Assembly: GCA_016201405.1 (NCBI GenBank)
Contig: JACQCZ010000006.1
Location: 1 to 48,451, forward strand
Source: Candidatus Acetothermia bacterium
GTDB taxonomy: Bacteria > Bipolaricaulota > Bipolaricaulia > RBG-16-55-9
Length of the DNA: 48,451 nucleotides
Direction of reading: 5' to 3'
Positions 15,427 through 24,009 of this stretch are shown piece by piece (position 1 is the stretch's first letter; the number at the start of each line of letters is the position of its first letter). Position numbers and translations under genes: made by a program. The notes below the pieces were generated by a model. It did no database searches. It was given only the letters and a program-made list of their open reading frames with translations, and was not told the DNA's origin.

Positions 15427-17265
15427 TTAGGACTTGAGTGACTTCAAAATGGCCTGTGCCACATCGCGCGGAACCTTCCCTACTTTGAGCAATTCGTCCA
15501 GCGAAGCCCCACGCAGGTTTTTTAGCGAACCAAAGTGCTCCATGAGCGCCTTCTTGCGTGCTGGCCCGACACCAGGAATATCATCAAGCCGAGACTTCAA
15601 ATTGCGCGCTCCGCGAAGCTGGCGGTGATAACCCAGGGCAAAGCGGTGGGCTTCATCTCGCACCTGTTGCAGCAGCTGAAGTGCAGGCGAGCTTTTGGCA
15701 AGAACAAAGGGCTTTGAATTGCCCTCTTTGAAGAGATGCTCAAACTCTTTGGCGAGCCCCAGCGTGGGAATCTTTTCCAGACCGAGCTCCCACATCACCT
15801 TACGTGCAGAGCTTAGCTGCCCCTTGCCTCCATCAATCAGAATTAAGTCTGGCAGGGGCAAGAAATACTCATCGCCGTTGATGGCCCGCTCCAGCCTGCG
15901 GCGCACAGCCTCAGCCATCATCGAGAAATCATCAGGTCCAGTAACGCCCTTAATCATAAAACGCCGGTAATCAGACTTCTTCGGTGTCCCATCTTGAAAG
16001 ACTACCATGGACGCGACAGGCTCAGAGCCCTGGGTATTCGAGATGTCAAAGCCTTCAATACGAGCGAAGGGCCCTTCCCAGCCAAAGGTCTTTTCGAGCT
16101 CTTGAGAGACCCGCTCGACGCGGTTTGTGCGATGAGATTTTTTCGCTTCCTCTTCTTTGAAGGCAAGCTCTGCATTTCGGGTCACCATGCGGATGAGGCT
16201 CATCTTGGCTCCGCGCTGCGGCGTCTTAATATGGACGCGATGGCCGCTCTTCTCGCTGAGCCAGCTCTCTAACAGCTCAATCTCTTCGATCTCACTGGGC
16301 AGTAAAATCTCTTTTGGGATCTGGGCCGCTTTGGAGTAGTACTGAGTGATGAACGCAGAAGAGATCTCACCAAAATCTTGAGAGCCTCCAGTCATCAACG
16401 TAAATCGCTCGCGCCCGACGAGCTTTCCGGAGCGCACAAAGAAGACTTGAACCGAGCAGGTCTCACCCTCTTGATAGAGTCCGATGGCATCCCGGTCTTC
16501 GCCAGTCGGATCGGCAGATTTCTTGGCATGGAGCAGCCGTGTGAGCGCATCAATCTGATCGCGAAGACGTGCAGCGCGCTCAAAGTTGAGCCCTTCAGAG
16601 GAGGTCTTCATGGCAGCCTTGAGCTTGGGAAGAAGCTCCTCGTGCTGGCCGCGCAAGAATAATGCTGCATCATCGACCAGCTCTTCATACTGGGATTTGC
16701 TCACCCAGCCGACACAGGGGGCATCGCAGAGGCCAATATAATGATCGAGACAGGGGCGCTGGCGCACAGGCTTGTCACGAATATCCAACTCACAAGTGCG
16801 AATTTTGAAGAGATGCTGAATCAGCTTGCGCGCCTCGCGCACCGCAAAGGCGCTGGTATAAGGCCCAAAATAGCGCGCTCCTTTTTGCGAGTCGCGCTCC
16901 ACGCGTCTTGTAATGAGCAGACGGGGGTACTTTTCATCGGTGATTTTGAGATAAGGGTAGCGCTTGTCATCTTTAAGTCTGATGTTGTAGCGCGGCTGAT
17001 GCCTCTTGATGAGCGTATCTTCAACAATGAGCGCTTCGCGCTCCGATGTTGTGACAATATATTCAAAATCTGCAATCTCCCGCACCAGACGATGTGTTTT
17101 AGGATCATGGCGAGACGCAGCCTGAAAGTAAGAGCGGACGCGATTGCGAAGCGAAGCGGCCTTCCCCACATAAATGACTTTGCTCTCGGCATCTTTCATC
17201 AGATAGACGCCAGGCTCCTGGGGAAGCAGCTTCAGCTTCTCGGGGATCGAAGAGAACAACCCCAT
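15427..17265 (-). CDS. uvrC: Excinuclease ABC subunit C
   Basis: 612 residues, normal for UvrC. N-terminal GIY-YIG nuclease (GVYLMKDAESKVIYVGKA, about 19-36) makes the 3' incision; UVR motif LNFERAARLRDQIDAL (about 220-235) binds UvrB; the RNase-H-like C-terminal nuclease contains the GFDISNTQGS block; two helix-hairpin-helix motifs end the protein (LDDIPGVGPARKKAL and LLKVGKVPRDVAQAIL). It acts with UvrA and UvrB, not encoded here. It starts 17 nt after the S9 peptidase stop, so it may be the last gene of a three-gene transcript. No LexA-type palindrome is seen upstream. Confidence 0.97.
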   Translation of the reverse strand: MGLFSSIPEKLKLLPQEPGVYLMKDAESKVIYVGKAASLRNRVRSYFQAASRHDPKTHRLVREIADFEYIVTTSEREALIVEDTLIKRHQPRYNIRLKDDKRYPYLKITDEKYPRLLITRRVERDSQKGARYFGPYTSAFAVREARKLIQHLFKIRTCELDIRDKPVRQRPCLDHYIGLCDAPCVGWVSKSQYEELVDDAALFLRGQHEELLPKLKAAMKTSSEGLNFERAARLRDQIDALTRLLHAKKSADPTGEDRDAIGLYQEGETCSVQVFFVRSGKLVGRERFTLMTGGSQDFGEISSAFITQYYSKAAQIPKEILLPSEIEEIELLESWLSEKSGHRVHIKTPQRGAKMSLIRMVTRNAELAFKEEEAKKSHRTNRVERVSQELEKTFGWEGPFARIEGFDISNTQGSEPVASMVVFQDGTPKKSDYRRFMIKGVTGPDDFSMMAEAVRRRLERAINGDEYFLPLPDLILIDGGKGQLSSARKVMWELGLEKIPTLGLAKEFEHLFKEGNSKPFVLAKSSPALQLLQQVRDEAHRFALGYHRQLRGARNLKSRLDDIPGVGPARKKALMEHFGSLKNLRGASLDELLKVGKVPRDVAQAILKSLKS

Positions 17266-17282
17266 CCCCTACTTAGCGCAGA

Positions 17283-19301
17283 TCAAGGCTTTAAGTATTT
17301 GTCGAGCCAGTCTGCGATGCGCTGGAGTCTATCCAGGCGCAGATCCGGCGGCCCGCCGCGTGAGAGGCCGTGGTTCGTCTCGCCGGGATAGCGCACAAAG
17401 ACAACTTCTTGATTGAGGCGCTTGAGTGCAATGAAGAGCTGCTCGGCCTGCTCGATGGGGCAGCGCAGATCGCCTTCGCTATGAATGATCAGAACGGGAG
17501 CTTTGGCGCCCGAGATGTGGCTGAGAGGCGATTGCTGGCGCAGTTTTTCGGGTTTGCTCCAGGGGTTCCCGGGCCAGTAGCCATCGGGCATAAAGGCAAA
17601 ATCACAGGTTGCAAACATGCTCTGCATGTTGACGACGCTGCGGTCGGTGACGGCGCAGGCAAAGCGGTCGTTATGCCCCAGCATCCAGTTGGTCATGTAG
17701 CCGCCGTAGCTGCCACCGGCGACGCCCATGCGCTTCTTGTCCACATAGGGGCGCTTGGATACATGATCAAGAGCGGCTATCAGGTCTTGATAATCGCGAT
17801 TGCCCCAGTCGCCCCGAATGGCCGTGGTGTACTCCTCTGAGTAGCCCCGGCTGCCGCGCGGGTTGGTGTACAAAACGAGATAGCCACGGGCGGCGTGCCA
17901 CTGCAGCTCATGGAAGAATGAATTGCCATACTGGCCATGCGGTCCGCCGTGAATGTAGAAGAGAAGTGGGTATTTCTTATCAACCTTGAAGTTCTGCGGC
18001 TTGAGAAGCCAGCCCTGAACTTTTGTCCCTTCGCTGCTCTCAACCCAGATCTCTTCCGGTTCTGAAAGATTTAGCTTTTCATGCAGTGGGCAGTTGAATT
18101 CTGTCGCCTGTTCCAGTTTGAGCGGGCTTTTGGCTTTCATAGAGGCTGTGTAAAGCTCTGCGGTGTGCGTAGGATTGGCAATCAACATCACAAATGCCCC
18201 ACTGCGCGGATCGCCGCTGTAGGCTGTGATATCGAGTGAGCCTTCGGTGAGAGCGACTGGAGCCGCTTTGGCATCTTTGACTGAGACACAGTACAGATGC
18301 ACGTTGCCCTCATCACTGACTGAGAAATAGAGCTCCGAGCTGTCGCTTGACCAGAGCGGCGCATCATCACCAGGGGCGGCATCGCGGGCATCACAGATGG
18401 TGGAGTTTCCGATTGTGCGATCGAGCGAAGCTGTGAGACAGCGCGCCTTTCCGCCCTCGGCTGGAAGGAGCCAGAGTCGCTGGTGCGTCGGAGACCAGGA
18501 ATCATCCTTCGTCTCCTGGCCTGCGTAGGCAATCCACTTGCCGTCCGGCGAGAAGGAGAGGCCGCCTTTGTACCCAAGCGGTGTCTCTACTTTCTTGGAC
18601 TTGCCGCCCTGCGCGGAGATGAACCAAATATCAACAGCATAGGGCGTGTCATCGGGGTTGGCGCTGCGGTTGGAGAGGAAGGCGATGCGCTTCCCATCGG
18701 ACGCCCAGGCGGGCGAATAGTCGTCATAATCGCCATCGGTGATGGCGTGTGCGTCACCCGTCTTGGCGTCGCAGAGCCAGATGTGCTGCCGATGATCAGC
18801 AAAGCCAAAGCCTTCCATCTTATATTGCAGATGGGTGATCAGACGTGGCGGGCTGGACTTGCCAGACTCTTCGCGCTTTTTGCGGGCATCCTGTGTCCAG
18901 TCTGTGTGTTTGGGTCTGAATGCAAATAATAACTTCATGCCATCGGGCGACCACGCGACCGAAGAGATTCCGCCTTCATCGAGCTTGGTGAGGGCGCGCG
19001 GCTCTCCGCCATCGCTTGGCATCACCCAGACCTGGGTCTTCTTATCTTTGGATCGCATAAAGGTAATCTGCTTGCCATCGGGTGACCAGGTAGCCTGGCC
19101 ATCAACAACCTCACCAAACGTAAATTGGCTGCTCGCTTTCGATGCAAGATCGAGCATCCAGAGGTGCGAAAAATATTTATTCTTCTCGGAGTCAATCACC
19201 CGGACGTGAAATATGCATTTGGTGCCATCGGGGTTCACTTGAGGTCCACCCAAGAACTTCAGCTTTAAGAGGTCATCCCGCTCAATCGGGCGCTTGGCCA
19301 T
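17283..19301 (-). CDS. Prolyl-oligopeptidase family (S9C, acylaminoacyl-peptidase-like) serine peptidase
   Basis: 672 residues. The N-terminal 390 residues form a beta-propeller with repeats of the type WSPDGK (for example ATWSPDGKQITF, AWSPDGMKLLF, FSPDGKWIAY). The C-terminal alpha/beta-hydrolase holds the triad: Ser in GGSYGGYMT (about 533), Asp in HSEGDLRCP (about 611) and His in ETNHGLS (about 644). No signal peptide, so cytoplasmic; such enzymes degrade oligopeptides or blocked N-termini. GGAGGAG ribosome site. Lies 32 nt after the acetyltransferase and 17 nt before uvrC. Confidence 0.93.
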   Translation of the reverse strand: MAKRPIERDDLLKLKFLGGPQVNPDGTKCIFHVRVIDSEKNKYFSHLWMLDLASKASSQFTFGEVVDGQATWSPDGKQITFMRSKDKKTQVWVMPSDGGEPRALTKLDEGGISSVAWSPDGMKLLFAFRPKHTDWTQDARKKREESGKSSPPRLITHLQYKMEGFGFADHRQHIWLCDAKTGDAHAITDGDYDDYSPAWASDGKRIAFLSNRSANPDDTPYAVDIWFISAQGGKSKKVETPLGYKGGLSFSPDGKWIAYAGQETKDDSWSPTHQRLWLLPAEGGKARCLTASLDRTIGNSTICDARDAAPGDDAPLWSSDSSELYFSVSDEGNVHLYCVSVKDAKAAPVALTEGSLDITAYSGDPRSGAFVMLIANPTHTAELYTASMKAKSPLKLEQATEFNCPLHEKLNLSEPEEIWVESSEGTKVQGWLLKPQNFKVDKKYPLLFYIHGGPHGQYGNSFFHELQWHAARGYLVLYTNPRGSRGYSEEYTTAIRGDWGNRDYQDLIAALDHVSKRPYVDKKRMGVAGGSYGGYMTNWMLGHNDRFACAVTDRSVVNMQSMFATCDFAFMPDGYWPGNPWSKPEKLRQQSPLSHISGAKAPVLIIHSEGDLRCPIEQAEQLFIALKRLNQEVVFVRYPGETNHGLSRGGPPDLRLDRLQRIADWLDKYLKP

Positions 19302-19333
19302 AACTCCTCCATTCCTCTTTTCTGTTTGAAAGC

Positions 19334-20470
19334 CTACAATCTCTTCTCATAGACGCGATAGGTCTTGACTGCTTTGCCGCCGACTCTCTCAATAATTCGT
19401 AGCATCAGAACATTATCTTCCAAGATCCAGGAGCATTCACAGACTTTGAATTCTGGATGCGCCAGCGCCGCATCGAGCATTCGCAGATAGAGCATGGCAT
19501 CGACGCCGCGCTTCCGCACTGTCTTCTTAAAACCGAGCGTAAGCAGCCGGAGCGCGTTGACCTTCTTTGCTTCAGCGAGCAGCCTGAAGATGCCAAAGGG
19601 GAGCAATCTTCCATGAATGGGCTTGAGGGCCTGGTTGAAGTCTGGCAGCGCCAGCCCAAAGCCGACAGGCTCATTGCCATGCTCCACAATCACAGCCAGA
19701 TCAGGGACGACAATCCGCTTTAGCTCTTTGGCCTGAGCGACAAACTCCTCTTCGGTCATGGGGACAAAGCCCCAGTTCTTCTCCCAGGCGGCGTTGTAAA
19801 TCTCAAAGAGGCGGTCCACTTCGGCTTTGAAGTTCTTGAGATTGATGTTGCGGATGGTATAGCCCTTGCTCTTGGCGCGCTCCGCCAGCGCGACCAGCGT
19901 TGGCCTCATCCCTTCGACAATCTTTTTGTAATTGGCATCGAGCGGGGCATCCAGCGCGATCAGATCTTTAGCTTTGGTGAAGCCATTTTGGGTGATGTAG
20001 TCGGCATAGTAAGGCGGGCTGTAGGGCATGAGCAGCCGGGGTGATGAATCAAAGCCATCGATCAACAGACCGCTCTCGCCATTGGTGTTGAAGCTGAAGG
20101 GGCCGCGAATCACTTCCATCTTGCGCTCTTTGAGCCACTTTGACGCGGCATTCAAGAGAGCGCTGGCGACTTCCGGGTTCTTCGTAGACTCAAAGAATCC
20201 AAAGAAGCCGGCCTTCTCTTCGTGAAATTTATTATGAATATCATCGATCTGGGCGGTGATGCGCCCGACGGGCTTGCCATCTTGACGGGCTAAGAAGGGC
20301 TGCGCTTTGGCATGTTTATAAAAGGCATATTTCTTGGGGTTGAGCTTGAGCTTCTCATCCATGATGAGCGGGGGCACCCAGTGCGGGTCATCTTTGTAGA
20401 GCGAGTGCTGGAGATGGATGAACTCGTTGATCTCACGCGAGGTCTTAACCGGGACAATTTCAATAGTCAT
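19334..20470 (-). CDS. YghO-like GNAT-fold acyltransferase
   Basis: 378 residues resembling the E. coli YghO group: N-terminal MTIEIVPVKTSREINEFIHL, the block YKDDPHWVPPLIMDEKLKLNP, FFGFFES, RGPFSFNTNGESGLLIDGFD and the Pro/Tyr-rich MPYSPPYYADY. These proteins combine two GNAT-like halves; substrate unknown. No Shine-Dalgarno; TTGACC and TACGCT boxes 18 nt apart put transcription start about 5 nt before the ATG. Divergent from tmRNA and first of a probable transcript with the S9 peptidase and uvrC. Confidence 0.8.
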   Translation of the reverse strand: MTIEIVPVKTSREINEFIHLQHSLYKDDPHWVPPLIMDEKLKLNPKKYAFYKHAKAQPFLARQDGKPVGRITAQIDDIHNKFHEEKAGFFGFFESTKNPEVASALLNAASKWLKERKMEVIRGPFSFNTNGESGLLIDGFDSSPRLLMPYSPPYYADYITQNGFTKAKDLIALDAPLDANYKKIVEGMRPTLVALAERAKSKGYTIRNINLKNFKAEVDRLFEIYNAAWEKNWGFVPMTEEEFVAQAKELKRIVVPDLAVIVEHGNEPVGFGLALPDFNQALKPIHGRLLPFGIFRLLAEAKKVNALRLLTLGFKKTVRKRGVDAMLYLRMLDAALAHPEFKVCECSWILEDNVLMLRIIERVGGKAVKTYRVYEKRL

Positions 20471-20524
20471 GGTGGATTACCAGCGTATCGAGTTTGGGGT
20501 GTAGCGGTCAAGAAGGCCGAAAGG

Positions 20525-20555
20525 TTGTTTAAAAACACAGATATGATAGTATAAT
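20525..20555 (+). promoter_or_regulatory. Candidate tmRNA promoter
   Basis: Consensus TATAAT at 20550-20555 with TTGTTT at 20525-20530 (19-nt spacer) as the best -35. Transcription would begin near 20562, giving a precursor with a 120-nt 5' leader for RNase P to remove. No convincing promoter is nearer the mature 5' end. Confidence 0.5.
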
Positions 20556-20556
20556 A

Positions 20557-20597
20557 GCATCGAGATTGGCAGCCTAGAAGCTGGCCATTCTCGATGC
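20557..20597 (+). repeat. Long imperfect hairpin in the tmRNA 5' leader
   Basis: GCATCGAGATTGGCAGC pairs with GCTGGCCATTCTCGATGC with one mismatch and one bulge around a 6-nt loop (about 16 pairs). It begins at the predicted transcription start. It could be a processing signal or a small repeat element. Confidence 0.55.
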
Positions 20598-20623
20598 CAC
20601 TCCAGCGCATGGAAAGTGACTGG

Positions 20624-20643
20624 ATTCCTGCTTTCGCAGGAAT
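20624..20643. repeat. dRS3-like palindromic repeat (variant)
   Basis: ATTCCTGCTTTCGCAGGAAT: a perfect 20-bp inverted repeat with the same core as the copies at 25917 and 41965, with a compensating C-to-T and G-to-A pair. It lies 38 bp before the mature tmRNA. Confidence 0.75.
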
Positions 20644-20681
20644 GACAGACTGGTGGGCTGGATGGGCACGATCTTTGACAT

Positions 20682-21037
20682 GGGGGTGAATTGGATTCGA
20701 CGGGGATGTTGAAGTGAAGATGGCAGGCGGAGTTTGTCGCACACTCCTAAAACGGCGGCACAGCACTACAAGTGCCAATCAAACAGCTTTTGCTGCTTCT
20801 CTAAACTAAGAGGAGCTGTTCGCATAGAAACCTCTGCCTATAGGCTCTACGCGGACATCGAATAAATAGGCTGGCCTGTCAGAGTGCCCCTGGCTGACGG
20901 GTGAGATCAAAGGGGATCGGGCATCCGAATCTTGTCTGGTGGGAGCCGGACGCCTCAGCACAAATCACTAGACTAAGCCTGTAGAAGTCCAGCGGATTCA
21001 TCTTCGGACCCGGGTTCAAATCCCGGCACCTCCACCA
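20682..21037 (+). ncRNA. ssrA: Transfer-messenger RNA (tmRNA)
   Basis: One-piece tmRNA of 356 nt. The 5' end GGGGGTG pairs with CACCTCC before the encoded CCA (21035-21037); the conserved GGATTCGACGGGG follows the 5' arm; the T arm is CCGGG-TTCAAAT-CCCGG (21010-21026). Pseudoknot 1 is visible: GGAGT/ACTCC (20729-20733/20743-20747) and GTCGC/GCGGC (20736-20740/20755-20759). The tag frame begins at GCC 20774, 14 nt after the pseudoknot, and reads ANQTAFAASLN, with stop TAA at 20807-20809 in a hairpin loop (GCTTCTCT/AGAGGAGC). tmRNA rescues stalled ribosomes together with SmpB (not in window). The ending SLN instead of a double alanine is unusual. Confidence 0.95.
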
Positions 21038-21041
21038 GACT

Positions 21042-22421
21042 ATGCGCAAAGCTTTTAGTTATCTGTCACTGGGTTTTGTAGTTTGTTGCATCGCGGCTGT
21101 GCTGACGCTGAGCGCCTTTGCAGAGCCGACGTCCACGGGCAACGGCCCCATTCACATTCTCAAGCTCAAGGCCAGCATCAACCCCATCACCAAAGATTAT
21201 CTCGTTGGCCACATCCAGAAGGCCGAAGCTGAAGGGGCGGCGCTCGTCCTGATCGAGCTGGACACGCCCGGTGGGCTTGTCTCTTCGACGCAAGAGATTG
21301 TCGAGGCCATGCTCAATTCCACAGTCCCTGTGATCGTCTGGGTTGGACCAGCGGGCGCTTGGGCGGCCTCCGCAGGCACCTTCATCACGATGTCAGCCAA
21401 CATCGCTTCGATGGCCCCTGGAGCCACAATCGGCGCCGCTCACCCGATCAACATTGATGGCACGTCGCCTGGGACAACCCCATCGCCAGCGCCAACGACC
21501 ACGCCCAATGACAACAGCACTCAGCAGCCCGCCAGTGGTGACGCTGTCACACAGAAGATCACCAATTTCACCGCCACCTGGGCGCGTGAGATCGCCAAAG
21601 TGCGAGGTCGCAATCAAGATTGGGCGGAGCAGGCCGTGCGCACCAGCGTGACCGCGGGCGCTGACAAAGCCCTTGAATTGAAAATCATAGACATCATCGC
21701 CAGCAGCCCCGAAGAGCTGTTGCAGAAGGTCAATGGCTACGCGCTCTCCGATGGCCGGGTTCTCAAGACAGAGGGCGTTGCCCGCGTAGAATATCCAATG
21801 AGTTGGCGCGAGCAGTTGTTAAACTACCTGGCTGATCCCAACTTGGTCTACATCCTGCTCACGATTGGCGTGCTGGCACTGACCTATGAATTCTTGAGCC
21901 CTTCGATTGGGCTGGGTTTTGTAGTCGGTGGAATTTCACTGCTGCTGGCCTTTATGGGTTTGCAGATTCTCCCGGTCAACATTGTGGGCTTGGGGCTCTT
22001 GCTCTTTGGCATGCTCTTACTGACACTCGACATCTTCTCGCCAACGCATGGCATATTGACGACAGGCGGAGTTCTTGCGCTCTTAGCAGGCTCATTCACA
22101 CTCTTTGAGGTGCCGGAGGTTCAGATGCAGCTTTCGATTTTGAGCATAATTTCAGTGGTTGGCACGATCACGCTCATCTTTGTCTTTGTGCTGACCAAAG
22201 GGCTGATGATTCAGCGGCGCGTGCCGGTGACGGGCATGGAGGGCATGATTGGAGCCATCGGGCGCGTGTCCGATTCTCTCAGTCCGCATGGGCGTGTCTT
22301 TGTGAGAGGCGAATACTGGTTTGCCGACTCTTCGGATGGGCAGCCCATTCAAGCCAAAGAGGAGATTGTGGTAGAGAAGCTTGAGAATGGGAAGCTGTTA
22401 GTGAGAAGGCGAGTCATTTGA
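21042..22421 (+). CDS. nfeD: NfeD-family membrane protein with ClpP-class serine protease domain
   Basis: 459 residues, the long (NfeD1b-like) form. Signal peptide or anchor to about residue 27 (ending TLSAFAEPTS), then a ClpP/SppA-like protease domain with VLIELDTPGGLVSST and the catalytic Ser in AGAWAASAGTFITM, a Pro/Thr-rich linker (about 145-165), four membrane helices (about 265-395) and a C-terminal OB-fold NfeD domain (GMIGAIGRVSDSL...). It acts in membrane quality control, often with a stomatin/SPFH partner, which is not seen here. The ATG lies only 4 nt after the CCA end of tmRNA, without a Shine-Dalgarno. The signal peptide supports this start. Confidence 0.93.
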   Translation: MRKAFSYLSLGFVVCCIAAVLTLSAFAEPTSTGNGPIHILKLKASINPITKDYLVGHIQKAEAEGAALVLIELDTPGGLVSSTQEIVEAMLNSTVPVIVWVGPAGAWAASAGTFITMSANIASMAPGATIGAAHPINIDGTSPGTTPSPAPTTTPNDNSTQQPASGDAVTQKITNFTATWAREIAKVRGRNQDWAEQAVRTSVTAGADKALELKIIDIIASSPEELLQKVNGYALSDGRVLKTEGVARVEYPMSWREQLLNYLADPNLVYILLTIGVLALTYEFLSPSIGLGFVVGGISLLLAFMGLQILPVNIVGLGLLLFGMLLLTLDIFSPTHGILTTGGVLALLAGSFTLFEVPEVQMQLSILSIISVVGTITLIFVFVLTKGLMIQRRVPVTGMEGMIGAIGRVSDSLSPHGRVFVRGEYWFADSSDGQPIQAKEEIVVEKLENGKLLVRRRVI

Positions 22422-22448
22422 TATGTCACTAAAAAGCCTAAGTAATTA

Positions 22449-23327
22449 TTAGATCATTTCTTCAACAGCAAATCTAGATGCAGCTTGAATCTCGGGAATT
22501 TCCGAAAGAATCTCGTTCAGGTCGTCGCGATTTCCTGGTCTTATATAATCCCGCATTTCACCATGGGAGCAACGATGTCTTAGGTTTCTCCAAGCGATTA
22601 CTTTACGTCCCCATTCTGGATGCCCATTCGAATCAAAGAAATCTATCAAAGCATCCCATTTTTTTTCTCCTTCAGTGTATGGTGCACTTGGGTCAAGGAC
22701 CGAATTAGCTCTTTCAAGCACCCTATGCAATTCGCGAAACTGACTGCGCTGATCTTTCAAACGCATTGCGTCAGCATAGAGCGTCAATAGATCCTGCCGG
22801 TTCTTATTATTCCAAAATTCGTTAAAGGATAATTCGATAATTCCCACAGGGTTTGTACCGAACAAAGGATTCGCACCTTCGATCCTCCAGCACAAAATCA
22901 AATCGGCGCCGACTGTTAATAAGTACTCTTTGAATTTTTCCTTTTCCTCGGGGGTCTCATAGATATATCTTGGACGATCTTTGATATATTTGAGTGTATC
23001 TTTAGATCCAATTGAGTGTACGAGTTCACCTTTCCCCACATGGAGCTGGAATAGGTTGGAAACATGAAAAGCTAGATTGTGTGCTTGATGTTCACTATTT
23101 TGATTCCACTCAGGTCTTAGGTATTTACGCTCATCTATTACCTCGGTCTTCGGCACTACATTTAGAAATTCTATATAAACAGGGCAAATGATTTCCCCAT
23201 TATTAATTTTTTCTTTTTCTTCAAAAGCAATTCTAATTAAATAAGCGGTTCCCAACGTTAGTACTTTTGAGCCAGTAAATCGCGAATCATTGTTTGTTCG
23301 AAGATTAAAATAAAATTGTAATTTCAT
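22449..23327 (-). CDS. HEPN-like protein of unknown function
   Basis: 292 residues, no clear homolog recognised. The C-terminal third contains WRNLRHRCSHGEMRDYI; R250-x4-H255 fits the Rx4-6H motif of HEPN ribonucleases and the RN..H-G motif of Apea-like HEPN domains. The N-terminal 150 residues are a strand-rich region (IICPVYIEFLNVV; LILCWRIEGANP). The DNA is visibly richer in A+T than its neighbours, most at 23161-23330, suggesting transfer. It is the most distal gene of the herA strand, 18 nt after the membrane-anchored protein, and converges on nfeD with a 27-nt gap. A host-defence or toxin role is possible but unproven. Confidence 0.5.
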   Translation of the reverse strand: MKLQFYFNLRTNNDSRFTGSKVLTLGTAYLIRIAFEEKEKINNGEIICPVYIEFLNVVPKTEVIDERKYLRPEWNQNSEHQAHNLAFHVSNLFQLHVGKGELVHSIGSKDTLKYIKDRPRYIYETPEEKEKFKEYLLTVGADLILCWRIEGANPLFGTNPVGIIELSFNEFWNNKNRQDLLTLYADAMRLKDQRSQFRELHRVLERANSVLDPSAPYTEGEKKWDALIDFFDSNGHPEWGRKVIAWRNLRHRCSHGEMRDYIRPGNRDDLNEILSEIPEIQAASRFAVEEMI

Positions 23328-23345
23328 AATTCGTTCAGGACATCT

Positions 23346-23996
23346 TTACTTCTCCCCACTCGCATCATCCAGAGTCTTCTGAATAGAGAGAACTCCAGTG
23401 TCTAGTAATGTCCCATCTTCGGATTTGCCAATCGCTCGCTGAAAAAAATTCTCCATCATGCGGAATAGACCCTGAATGCGTTCCTTATCCTTGATCCCGA
23501 GCACCAAAAGCGCATCGCTCTCGCCGTTGTACATACCAATCAGCACTGAATCTGCCGCCGCCATCACCATGCCGGAGCTGGCTCGCTCATTTCCTTTTTG
23601 CACTGCATAATGATTGAGCATCCTCTTTACCTGCGGCTCTTGAATCGCCATCATAAAGTCAACTGCATAATGGCGAATACCATAATCATCGAGTGGTGTG
23701 GTTTTCAGTGAGGCATTCAAAACTTTCCCAATTTTGCTTAGATCGACAAAATAGCGCCCACCCTGCCCCTCGACCAGATTGACAATGCTCTGAGCCTCAA
23801 ATTTTGCTTCGGACACGCTCTTGGCCTGCTCACCCAGCTTGGCATGAGCCAGAGCCATATCGAGCAGCCTCTGCATGGTGCTCAGCTCCGCATCGCCCGC
23901 CACTGGCGCATTGTCTTGAAAGACGAGTCCGATGAGCAGGATGGAGCAAATCAGAGCCATGGCCAGCATAAAAGCCCCAGGATGGCGGCTAATCAT
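23346..23996 (-). CDS. Membrane-anchored protein of unknown function, herA-linked
   Basis: 216 residues. One N-terminal helix (FMLAMALICSILLIGLVF, about 9-26) likely anchors it with a periplasmic or external C-terminal domain. The rest is mostly helical (for example MQRLLDMALAHAKLGEQAKS and EAKFEAQSIVNLVEGQG), with no motif I know. It starts 13 nt beyond the herA stop on the same strand, preceded by a weak GAGGGG, so it is probably cotranscribed. A membrane anchor in a DNA-pump operon is noteworthy; whether the partnership is functional cannot be told. Confidence 0.55.
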   Translation of the reverse strand: MISRHPGAFMLAMALICSILLIGLVFQDNAPVAGDAELSTMQRLLDMALAHAKLGEQAKSVSEAKFEAQSIVNLVEGQGGRYFVDLSKIGKVLNASLKTTPLDDYGIRHYAVDFMMAIQEPQVKRMLNHYAVQKGNERASSGMVMAAADSVLIGMYNGESDALLVLGIKDKERIQGLFRMMENFFQRAIGKSEDGTLLDTGVLSIQKTLDDASGEK

Positions 23997-24009
23997 GACA
24001 TAAATCCCC

